A DNA stretch of 62,109 nt. It comes from Pseudomonas sp. UBA4194 (GTDB lineage Bacteria; Pseudomonadota; Gammaproteobacteria; Pseudomonadales; Pseudomonadaceae). The notes below the pieces were generated by a model. That model made no database searches, was not told the origin of the DNA, and saw nothing but the letters and a program-made list of their open reading frames with translations. The position numbers were made by a program, and so were the translations under genes. Where the stretch lies: assembly GCF_002379585.1 (NCBI RefSeq), contig NZ_DFUE01000076.1, positions 58,220 through 120,328 of the forward strand. The letters are read 5' to 3'. This document shows, one piece after another, positions 19,001 through 27,600 of this stretch (position 1 is the stretch's first letter; the number at the start of each line of letters is the position of its first letter).

Positions 19001-20800
19001 AGCGCGCAAGCCAACGATGGCCAGTCGCTGATCATCTTCGAGCAACCACCGCTGATACTGATGCACGCCGGTGATGATTCCAGCGTTCCTGAGCTCGACA
19101 GCAGCCACTTCCGTACAGCCATGAACCGCGAACTGGTACAGAACTGGAACACCGCCGAGGCGCGGCTGCGCAATTTGCGCAACAACCGCACCCTGGATGG
19201 CAAGCCGTTGCAGTTGCCGTTGTTTGCCCCGCCACTGGACCCGCGCGCATTGATGTCGGCCTATGGCAGCGGTGCTGCCGGCGGCGGCCTCGGTCGCCTG
19301 TTGGGCCAGGAAATTCCGCACTACCGCTTCAGCGTCATGCACAGCCGTGCCAGCAATGCCGCGGAAAGCCTGATCCAGTTCGGCAGTACGCTACTGTCGT
19401 TGCTGGAGCGTAAAGAAAACGCTCAGTTGCAGGAAATGCAACAGCAGCAAGCGTGGGACATGGCTCAACAGGCCATTACGTTGCAGCAGTTGGTGCAGCG
19501 CGTCGAAGATGAAAGTCGCAAGGCGTTGCTGGCCAGTCGTGCCATCGCCGAGAGCCGTGTGGCGTACTACGGCAAGTTGGCCGACGAAGTGGTCAGCGCA
19601 GGTGAAGAGTCAGCCGGTTCGCTGCACCTTCAAGGTCGTATTGCCGAGGGCGTGGCGGCGGTAGCGCAGGCTACCGGCCAAGCCGTGATCGTGCCTCCCA
19701 ACGCCGCAGGTGGCGGTGGCGGTGCTATCGCTGGCATGTCCAATGGCGTGATCGCTGTCGCCTCTACCGGCGGCTGGCGCCTTGAGGGTGTACCCGGCAT
19801 TGCTGCGGCCGTCGCACAGGGTGCGGCGACAGCGTTTCACGGTGCCGCCGAGGCCTTGGACCGCACCGAGCAGTACCGCCGTCGCCATCAGGAATGGATG
19901 CACGCCGAAGAGCAGGCCCAGCGCGAGATCGAGCAGATCGATGCGCAGCTTGCCGTCCACGACGCCCAGGCCTTGGTCACCGCCGAGCAACTGCGCCAGG
20001 CAGAAATGCTGGTGGAGCAGGCAGCCATCACCTACCAGTTCCTCAGCAAGCGCTTCACCAACGCGCAACTGTACCAGTGGCTCAATGGCCAGTTCGCGAC
20101 TTTCTACTACCAAGCCTACGACACCACCCTGTCGCTGTGCCTGGCAGCCGAGGCCTGCTGGCAGTACGAGATTGCCGACCGCAAGACCCGCTTCATCCAG
20201 CCAGGGGCGTGGAAGGACAGCTACCGCGGCCTGACTGCCGGTGAGTCGCTGAAACTCAACCTGATGAAAATGGAAGCGGCCTATCTGCAGCGCAATGCGC
20301 GGCAACTGGAGATCACCAAGACGGTATCGGTGCGACGTCTGTTGGAAGAGGGGGGCAAGTCCTGGGCAGACGCGGTCCGCGATCTTGGCCAGAACAGTGG
20401 CCTGGAGATCAAGCTGGAGCAGAGCTTGTTCGACCGCGACTACCTTGGCCAGTACCAGCGCCGCATCAAGCGCGTCAGCGTGACGCTGCCTGCCGTCCTG
20501 GGCGCGTACGAGGACGTGGCGGCAGTGCTGACCCAGACCTACAGCAAGGTGGAGATGGGCGAGACAGCGGGTGATGACGTCTGGGACAACATGCGTGCCA
20601 GCCAGCAGATCGCGCTGTCCAGCGGCATGGATGACGATGGCATGTTCACCCTGAACTTCGATGACGAGCGCTACCTGCCGTTCGAGGGCACGGGTGCGGT
20701 GTCGAACTGGAACCTGCGGTTCTCCCGCCATACCCCTGAGCTGTTGGCGTCGCTGAACGATGTGATCGTGCGGGTCAGCTACACCGCGAAATCGGCCTAA
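16043..20800 (+). CDS. Tc toxin TcaB-like subunit (pore and TcB-binding half of TcA)
   Basis: A 1585-residue C-terminal half of a split TcA. The N-terminal 150 residues resemble the ABC-toxin N-terminal region, followed by beta-rich neuraminidase-like domains (about 200-750). A long helical region follows, with heptad-like segments around 1130-1180 and 1290-1340, consistent with the alpha-helical pore channel. The C-terminal 300 residues fit the TcB-binding domain (TVSVRRLLEEGGKSWADAVRDL to NWNLRFSRHTPELLASLNDV). No signal peptide is seen. It lies between A1 and A2 and is the only copy, so both A subunits presumably pair with it. Confidence 0.88.
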   Translation: MTIAASLNESFRDALVAYYLGEVVPNDATLNSLGLTGKLKTENDLYEFLLLDTQVTQAVETSPVASAIASLQQYINGALLGMEPGYNDCRFNDKVVAEWRDQRAQYPLWAANQQLAWYPSLYIDPSLRMKKSSYFQQLENDINQNRITLDTTQEAVQAYLASFEEVANLTIINGYIDSTDFTTGTYFFIGKSRAENAYYWRSVDMNARSYVSRTSGPKKDNPQPGAWSDWKRANLPISDSAIEHTIRPVYFNNRLFVTWVERVDNVELVNDASTDDPAMPQTSAKLRLNLTYKKYDDSWSAPQCYIEVDADPAAMTDDGLPDINSFAVVDLSTSPEALLMAMHGGYTKADAPDGAADKYRMLKCLKLDKNFNALPLYPARGVADNGQDTGPNRPMVLRAARLFGYSNAGCFQFPITKAAISIRSARNLDPNPDSTGVNGWNHAGWQGRIAASESGEGVAFDPQTNRLTVRTEVSQAFTAPTGTLTTLTLTATGVDNYVISITLPTDEGSSEFARITGPSTFKATSGKFKSNGDFRVGTMLRGSPHRWLFNNSGGSFDSTVTLNVSGGSANLVGKYVNMWLIRDFMAKLESGETSSLTFYLYPGSPEHITTRNVCTYATPVTRYQQFLARPSSMMNATPPNISQKIDLKLAATPLLELDPLQHTQSVSIPIDPETLRPAWSATWPDNDPSFTVIHGVLVTQAAGTAVSIKGHCARAIKIELQSASSDDGLRSPKISTFTSSTLGTAEFIDFTGSSIAENDTGDADRQPIRMNTLFARNLVEHANVALEKLLSWETQLLPEPGLGEGKADEVMDFLGANGLYFWELFFHLPFLVSHRFNAEQQFSEADKWLSFIFDPTRRGDGDRPDYWSVVPLKEASTGRQMATQAPTDPDGIASDNPVHYRKAVYNHYIKNLLDRGDAAYRQLTPDALNEAKLWYVRALDLLGPRPDKRLVSSWEPTTLKTLSDSINWKLRAFEDRLNEQEKLVKESAQANDGQSLIIFEQPPLILMHAGDDSSVPELDSSHFRTAMNRELVQNWNTAEARLRNLRNNRTLDGKPLQLPLFAPPLDPRALMSAYGSGAAGGGLGRLLGQEIPHYRFSVMHSRASNAAESLIQFGSTLLSLLERKENAQLQEMQQQQAWDMAQQAITLQQLVQRVEDESRKALLASRAIAESRVAYYGKLADEVVSAGEESAGSLHLQGRIAEGVAAVAQATGQAVIVPPNAAGGGGGAIAGMSNGVIAVASTGGWRLEGVPGIAAAVAQGAATAFHGAAEALDRTEQYRRRHQEWMHAEEQAQREIEQIDAQLAVHDAQALVTAEQLRQAEMLVEQAAITYQFLSKRFTNAQLYQWLNGQFATFYYQAYDTTLSLCLAAEACWQYEIADRKTRFIQPGAWKDSYRGLTAGESLKLNLMKMEAAYLQRNARQLEITKTVSVRRLLEEGGKSWADAVRDLGQNSGLEIKLEQSLFDRDYLGQYQRRIKRVSVTLPAVLGAYEDVAAVLTQTYSKVEMGETAGDDVWDNMRASQQIALSSGMDDDGMFTLNFDDERYLPFEGTGAVSNWNLRFSRHTPELLASLNDVIVRVSYTAKSA

Positions 20801-20813
20801 ACCCCGCCAGACC

Positions 20814-20895
20814 CATCGCGGGCACAGCCCGCTCCCACATGGGCGTCTCCGTCCGCCAGAGATCCCTGTGGGAGCGGGTTCTACCCGCGATGAGG
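20814..20895. repeat. Inverted REP pair between TcaB and A2
   Basis: Two facing copies of a GCGGG-rich palindromic unit (TCGCGGGCACAGCCCGCTCC and TGTGGGAGCGGGTTCTACCC) lie in the 181-base gap. They can form a long hairpin. A shorter hairpin from TCACCCTCTG and CAGAGGGTGA follows at 20931-20950. Confidence 0.7.
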
Positions 20896-20981
20896 CCATC
20901 GGCAACCCCTTAAAACTTCACTCACCCTCTGCCCATCCAGCAGAGGGTGAATGTCTGCACCCTTTTTTCGAGATAAACAGC

Positions 20982-23900
20982 ATGACCATCCACGAACAAC
21001 CCATGATCGATACCCCTACCGACCTGCAAGTCCCCAATGAATCCGAGACTATCCTGGACCTAGAACCACCAGCCGAACCCAACCCACTGTTTCGCAACCT
21101 CACCCCCGAGCTGCCAGCAACCCGCGACCTGGGCCGCCTGAGCTTCGCCGACGCCATGCCACGCATGGGCATGCGCTCGGTGTTCGACATCATCCGCCAG
21201 CCCAAGCAGGCCTTCACCCGCCAACTGCGCACCCTGAGCGACGCCGACGGCGAGATGGCCTATGAAAACGCCATGTGCTACGCCACTCAGATCGCCCGCA
21301 GCTTTCGCGACGATGTGGTTTCCTCCGGTCGCAGCATCGCTCAGACCAGCCAGCGCAGCGGCGTACGGGCCCTGGTCGATATCGGCCCCAGCTACCCCAA
21401 CCTGTTCCGTGAAAACTGGGACGAGTTCTGCAAGGTCGGCGCCATCGAAGCCATGGACGGGCCGGTGGCCTACCTCGGCTCGCTGCGCCGTTTCGCCGAA
21501 CGCGAGATCGAGGACAACGCCGACGGCCAGACCAATATCACCCTGGCCATCCGCCGCCCGGACCTGGACGCGCTGGTGATCGACGAACGCAGCACCTACC
21601 AGCCGGTGCCGATGCTGGATCTGGTCAACGATGTGTTGACCCAGGGCATCGACAAGTACCAGAAGGAAAAAAATGACGTCCGGCCGATCCACACCCTGCT
21701 GGCCGAGAAGAAGCACCCGTTCGTGTTTCCTTATCACTTTGCGCATCAGCAGGCGACGCTGGCGCTGGCTGCCGAAAAGCCTGGGTTGGGTGTCATCAAC
21801 CACCGGCTGGCCACTGCGGTACCCTTCACCAAACCCAACGCCAACACCTACACGAGCACCGCCGCCCAGCACCTGCTTACAGGCCTGAGCCCCGCGCAGC
21901 AGAAACTGCTCACCGCACCGAGCCTGTTCCCCACCTTCACCGTCGGTGCCCTGGAGCTGGACCGCTCGCGCGACCCGGCAGCGGTATGGATTTCCCCTAC
22001 CTTCAGCACCCTCTATCCCCATGCACAGCACCGCATCCACCTGGTGGTGCCTAACCAGCCCGGTGTTACCTGCACCCCGGCGGCCACAAGCTCCACCAGC
22101 ACCAATTCAGGTCCTACGTTGATCGAGCTGAAGCTCAGCGGTACCGCTGGCGACAAGACCATCAAGCTGGATGCCTACCTGAGCGTGGAAACCGCTACCC
22201 GATACCCGGTCAACTATGTTCACGCCTCACAGTCCGGCGGCAGCCGTCTTCATCTGTATTTCGACCCGGCCAAGAATACCGGCGTGGAGCTGTCAGGCGA
22301 CTACGCGGCGACATTCAGCATCGACATCCGCACCAACCAAATGCAACAGCTGATCATCAGCCAATGGCGCATCCATATCGATCTGGCTGAAGTCCCGCAA
22401 TTCTCTACGACTCAGCAAGACTACCTGCTCGCCCACCTGGGCATGCGCGAAGCCACGCCTGAAAACCTGCAAATGGCAGACGCCAAACGCTTCTGCGATC
22501 AGACCGGCATCGACAGCGAGCAGCTGGAAGCCCTGATTGGTCGCAAAAGCGGACGTATCGCCGTATCGCCAAACTGGCGGTCCGATCACAGCACAGCAGC
22601 CGATGCCAATCCTGTTCGACGCCTGCCCTACCCGTCACATTTTGGCGCCAGCTATGTCAACGGCAACGGCGCCAAGGATTGGCTCACCGGGGAGGACCAA
22701 GGCTACGACAACGCCATGGATCTGGTTCAATTGCCAGGTAGCCAGAACTGGATCATCAGCAACCTTTCCCCCGATCGCCTGGACCGCATGCAACGCATGG
22801 TTCGTCTGCAAAAATGGCTGGATGTACCCTTCGATCAGCTCGACACACTGGTAATGGCCGCCATTCGTGGTGAGTTCAGTCGCAACCCCCGACGTGAGTT
22901 GAACGCCAACACGCTGCGGGCGCTGGGTGTGTTCCGCCACCTCCAGCAGCAACATGGTATTGGGGCAGAGGAATTTGCCGCATTCATGGACGGGCTCAAT
23001 CCCTTTTGCACGTCGCAAAACGTTTCGCTGTTCGATCGAGTGTTCAATAGCCCTGTGCGTTTTGATGAAGCACTGGTGCTCGACGGTCGGCCTTTCAGTC
23101 TGCCCGCTCAAGATACAGGCACGCAGAAACTGGTCGAGCAGTTGCGCGCCGGATTGCAAGTATCAGAGCGCGAACTGACATTGATGGCTAACAACCTCGC
23201 CACGCTGACGCCAACGGCGCGCTCCTCATTGGTGATGGGCGGTCTGTTCCGGCAAGCCAGGATCGCCGCAATGTTTGGCCTGAGTGTGACGGACTGCAGT
23301 GCACTGCTGAAGCTGCTAGGCCCTGTCATGCACGAGATGCGCCTGGGCAGAGGTGAGCTTGCGCCACGCAGCGTCGCGCCTGCCGCGCAGGAAGCCGACA
23401 TCCTCGACATCCTGATGGAACTGGACTGGGCAGTTCGCTGGTTGAAAGACAACAAACTCAGCGTGCAGGAATTGCACGCACTGCTCTCTGCTTTTGTCGA
23501 GCCGCTTACCGCGAATATGTTTACCCGTCTGCAAAAGCTATCGACGGACGCCCACGCGCAGCGGGTCACACCCGCATCGATCAAGGCCCTGGCGCTGCCA
23601 GTCACCGACCAGGCAGGCAGACTCATCGACTGGGTCGCCAAGCTACAGCCTTCCGCAGTGCTGGACGCCAATGGCTTGGTACCGGAGTGCACGCTGACGC
23701 TGGTCGACACCACCCAGGAGCAACTCCAGCAGGCCGTGACCACGCTGATCGGCGATCTGGATCTGCACGACGAAGTGCGAGCCCAGGCCATCGACATGCT
23801 CGCCGACTTCCTGGTCAACGCCGCCACCGCCCAGGCGCGTCTGAGCGAAGCCTGCCTGCAGGAACTGACCGGCCTGCTGCCGGAGTTGGCCCTGTTGGCA

Positions 23901-24521
23901 GCAAGGAGCACGGCGCTGACACCCCACGGCTTGTTGCTCGCCGCCCTACAAGCCTGGCCGAACGGGCAGCCGGTCGAAGCCAAGATCACGGCCTTGGGTC
24001 AACAGATCGGCAAGGTGCTGCTGATGGCCCAGACCTTGAAGTGGTCCCACACCGGCGCTCGCGCTTTGCGCACGTTCGTGGTCAAGCCGAGCTGGCTGGG
24101 CAGTGCCGGCTTGTGGCCGCAAAGCCTGCACAGTCTGCATCTGCTCAAGGCCTACGACACCCTGTTCAACACCCTGGGCCAACCGGAAGAGCGACTGTTG
24201 GACTATCTGGAACAGGCCAACACCAGCGTCTCCAAACGGCCCGGCAAGCGGCAGCTGGCGGTGCAGAGCCAGGCCTGCAATGCCGACCTCGCCAGCCTGC
24301 TGGGCTGGAGTGAAACCGAGGTGGCGGTGCTCACCGCGCTGTTGCCCCAAGGCATCGCCAAGACCGTAGCGCATGTGGACTGGCTGCGTCGTGCCCAGGC
24401 AGTGGCACTGGAAACCGGCTTGAGCACGGCAACCCTGGTGCAAGCCTGCGCGCTGACTGCGGATAGCCCGGAAGCCGATTGGCAGGCGGTAGGCCAAGCG
24501 GCAATGGCGGCGGCCGTTTGA
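20982..24521 (+). CDS. Tc toxin TcaA-like subunit, copy A2
   Basis: An 1179-residue paralogue of A1. ATG 20982 is chosen because the upstream in-frame extension to 20868 runs through REP sequence. The N-terminal 45 residues differ from A1. The VRP1 domain (21138-21752) and C-terminal region (23530 to the stop, plus about 25 bases beyond) are nearly identical to A1, while 21753-23529 is clearly divergent. A2 therefore carries a different central module on the same scaffold. It is followed at 169 bases by the TcB gene. Whether A1 and A2 assemble into different toxin particles with different host receptors is inference. Confidence 0.87.
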   Translation: MTIHEQPMIDTPTDLQVPNESETILDLEPPAEPNPLFRNLTPELPATRDLGRLSFADAMPRMGMRSVFDIIRQPKQAFTRQLRTLSDADGEMAYENAMCYATQIARSFRDDVVSSGRSIAQTSQRSGVRALVDIGPSYPNLFRENWDEFCKVGAIEAMDGPVAYLGSLRRFAEREIEDNADGQTNITLAIRRPDLDALVIDERSTYQPVPMLDLVNDVLTQGIDKYQKEKNDVRPIHTLLAEKKHPFVFPYHFAHQQATLALAAEKPGLGVINHRLATAVPFTKPNANTYTSTAAQHLLTGLSPAQQKLLTAPSLFPTFTVGALELDRSRDPAAVWISPTFSTLYPHAQHRIHLVVPNQPGVTCTPAATSSTSTNSGPTLIELKLSGTAGDKTIKLDAYLSVETATRYPVNYVHASQSGGSRLHLYFDPAKNTGVELSGDYAATFSIDIRTNQMQQLIISQWRIHIDLAEVPQFSTTQQDYLLAHLGMREATPENLQMADAKRFCDQTGIDSEQLEALIGRKSGRIAVSPNWRSDHSTAADANPVRRLPYPSHFGASYVNGNGAKDWLTGEDQGYDNAMDLVQLPGSQNWIISNLSPDRLDRMQRMVRLQKWLDVPFDQLDTLVMAAIRGEFSRNPRRELNANTLRALGVFRHLQQQHGIGAEEFAAFMDGLNPFCTSQNVSLFDRVFNSPVRFDEALVLDGRPFSLPAQDTGTQKLVEQLRAGLQVSERELTLMANNLATLTPTARSSLVMGGLFRQARIAAMFGLSVTDCSALLKLLGPVMHEMRLGRGELAPRSVAPAAQEADILDILMELDWAVRWLKDNKLSVQELHALLSAFVEPLTANMFTRLQKLSTDAHAQRVTPASIKALALPVTDQAGRLIDWVAKLQPSAVLDANGLVPECTLTLVDTTQEQLQQAVTTLIGDLDLHDEVRAQAIDMLADFLVNAATAQARLSEACLQELTGLLPELALLAARSTALTPHGLLLAALQAWPNGQPVEAKITALGQQIGKVLLMAQTLKWSHTGARALRTFVVKPSWLGSAGLWPQSLHSLHLLKAYDTLFNTLGQPEERLLDYLEQANTSVSKRPGKRQLAVQSQACNADLASLLGWSETEVAVLTALLPQGIAKTVAHVDWLRRAQAVALETGLSTATLVQACALTADSPEADWQAVGQAAMAAAV

Positions 24522-24610
24522 TGCACTGAAGTGTGTCGGGGCGGGCCCGCGAAGAGGAGCGCCCCGACACCCCATCTCCAGCAAAACCACAAATCCCCCC
24601 TCCCGCCTAC

Positions 24611-24629
24611 CTATCACTTCTATGGATAG
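24611..24629. promoter_or_regulatory. CTATC-N9-GATAG dyad before TcB (site 2)
   Basis: A perfect dyad CTATC...GATAG, 62 bases before the TcB start, within a 22-base block matching the block before A1 at 19 positions. It is not found before TcaB or A2. Inferred operator or promoter element controlling two transcription starts in the cluster. Confidence 0.5.
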
Positions 24630-24690
24630 CCGACCTGGCGGGCGGCGGGGACACTTCGATCCTATCCATCCGTTCAGCGATCACTCTTCC

Positions 24691-27600
24691 ATGACCACAC
24701 ATCACGACAATCCACTGGCCATCAACACCCCAGCCTTGCCCAAAGGCGGTGGTGCCATCCAGAGCATCGGCAAGGGCTGGGGCGCAATGGGCGCCACCGG
24801 CGCTGCCTCCTTTGATATCCCGCTGCCCCTTTCGGCTGGACGCGGCATGGCCCCGCAACTGGGCCTGAGCTACAGCAGCGCCGCCGGCAACGGCGTGTGC
24901 GGCATGGGCTGGGGGCTGAGCCGGGCCAGCATCGCCCGGCGCACGCAAAAAGGTGTGCCGGCCTACACCGCCGACGATGAAATGACCGGCCCCGGCGGCG
25001 ACGTGCTATTGCCCGAGCGCACAGCCCAGGGCGACGTCCTCAGCACCCCGGTCAGCACCTTCCGTGGGCTGGCGCTGGGCGCCACTTACCAGGTGACCCG
25101 CCATTTCCCACGCGTGGAAGGCGCGTTCGCCCGCATCGAGCGCTGGCAGCTGGATGCCAACGACGCCGGCTTCTGGCTGGTGCACGGCGGCGATGGCGGC
25201 CTGCACCTGTACGGCAAGCGCGACAGCGCCCGCGTGTTCCCCGCCGCCGCACCGCACAAGGTTGCCGAATGGCTGCTGGAGGAATCGGTATCGCCCACCG
25301 GTGAACACATCCTTTACGAGTACCAGGCCGAAGACGACCGTGGCCTGCCTGCAGATGACGTGCGCGACCACAGCGCCCAGCGCTATCTGGTCCGCGTGCG
25401 CTACGGCAACCTGCAGGCCCACGCGCCACTGTACCTGTGGGACGAAACCAGCCTGCCTGCGCATTGGCATTTCGACCTGGTGCTGGACTACGGCGAGCGC
25501 GCCACCGATCAGGCCACTGTGCCCGCCTACGCTGCCACCCAGGCCTGGCCCGTGCGCCCGGACCCCACTGCCAGCTTCTCCAACGGCTTTGAAGTGCGGA
25601 CCCTGCGCCGCTGCCACCAGGTGCTGATGTTCCATTGCTTCCCGGAGCTGGGCGCGGCACCCGTGCTGGTCAGTCGCTTGTGGCTGGAATACCGTCAATG
25701 CCACGGCTACAGCCTGCTGTCCGCAGCCATCAGCCAGGCAGTGGACGGCACCGACATGCTCGAGCTGCCACCGTTGGAGTTCCGCTATCAGCATTTCACC
25801 TTCGACGACCGTCAGGAACGCGCCTTCGAGCCGATGCCGGGTCTGGATGACGGCGCGCGCTATCAGCTGGTGGACCTGTATGGCGAAGGCCTGGCCGGGG
25901 TGTTGTACCGCGAGGACGACCACTGGCGTTATCGCGAGCCGATGCGCGCGGACCACCCCACCGACGCCGACGCGGTCGCCTACGCGCCGTTTCACCTGCT
26001 GCCGGCGCAACCTGTGGCCGACGCAGGCAAGCCGGCCCGCCAGTTCCTCAGCGACCTGACCGGCGACGGCCGTCTGGACTGGATCGTGGCCCAGCCCGGC
26101 TACAGCGGTTTCTTCAGCCTGGACAGCGAGCGCAACTGGTCCGGCTTCAACACCTTCGATGCCTTTCCGCTGGAGTTTTTCAACGCCCAGGGCCAACTGG
26201 CCGACCTGATCGGCGATGGCCTGCAGGACCTGGCGATGATCGGCAGCCGCAGTGTGCGGCTGTACGCCAGTCGCCGGGCCCAGGGTTTTGCCTCGGCCAC
26301 CGAGATCGAGCACAGCGACGACGCCTTGCCCATCATCGGCAACAGTCAGGGCGAACTGGTGGCGTTCAGCGACGTGCTGGGCAGCGGCCAGCAACACTTG
26401 ATCCGCATTCGCCACGATGAGGTGCGTTGCTGGCCGAACCTGGGTCGCGGCGCGTTCGGCAAGGGCTTCAAGCTCGCCAGCCTGCCATTTGCCTACGGCG
26501 AGTTCGACGCCTCCCGCGTGCGCCTGGCCGATCTCGACGGGTCTGGCGCCGCCGATTTGATCTATCTGTGCAGCGAACACGCGCTGGTGTTCCTCAACCG
26601 TGGCGGTAACGGCTTCGCCGAGCCGGTGCAGCAGCCCTGGCCAGAAGGGTTGCGCTACGACGCCACCTGGCAGGTCAACGCCGCCGACCTGCAAGGCCTG
26701 GGCTGCTCCAGTCTGGTGATCAGCGTGCCGCACATGGCTGGCCGGCACTGGCGACTGGATTTCAACCGGGGGCGCAAACCCTACCTGCTGGCCGGTTCGA
26801 ACAACAACCTGGGCGCCGACACCCAGGCGTTCTATCGCAGCTCGGCCCAGGAATGGCTCGACGAGAAAGCCGAATGGCTGGCTGCCGGGCAAACCCCGCG
26901 CTGCGAACTGCCGTTTGCCATGCACCTGGTGGTGCGCCAGGTGCAGCATGACGAGATCACCGGCAATACCCTGACCCAAGGGCTGAAATACCGTCGCGGT
27001 TACTACGACGGTCATGAACGTGAAATGCGCGGTTTCGGCCTGCTGCTGGCCAGCGATTGCGAAGCACCGGCCACTGGCGCTCAGCCCTACTCGCCGCCGC
27101 TGCTGACCAAGACCTGGTACCACACCGGGCGAGCCGTGGATGAGGTCTTGCATGGAATCGACACCAGCGACAGCGAGGCCCGTGAGTTGGGCGCGGTATT
27201 GCTGCTGGCCCATGACCCGGTGACCGGCGAGGACACGCCCCTGACTGACATCGATGCCGAACTGCGCCGGGAGATGGCCCGCGCCCTCAGCGGCCAGGTG
27301 TTGCGCACCGAGGTGTTCGGCCTGGATGGTGCGACGTGCGAAGCCGTGCCTTATTCGGTACAGGTGCAACGCCAGGGCCTGCGTTTGCTGCAGCCGCGTA
27401 CGGCGCATCAGCGCTACGCATCGTTGCTGCCGCTGACCCTGGAAACCCTGGGCTATCACTACGAGCGCATCGCCAACGACCCGCAGTGCAGCCACAGCGT
27501 GCAATTGCGGGCCGACGCCTACGGCGCCGTGACCCATGCAGTGAGCATTGCCTATGCGCGTCGCCAACACGAGATCGATCCACCGCCCTACAGCGACGAG

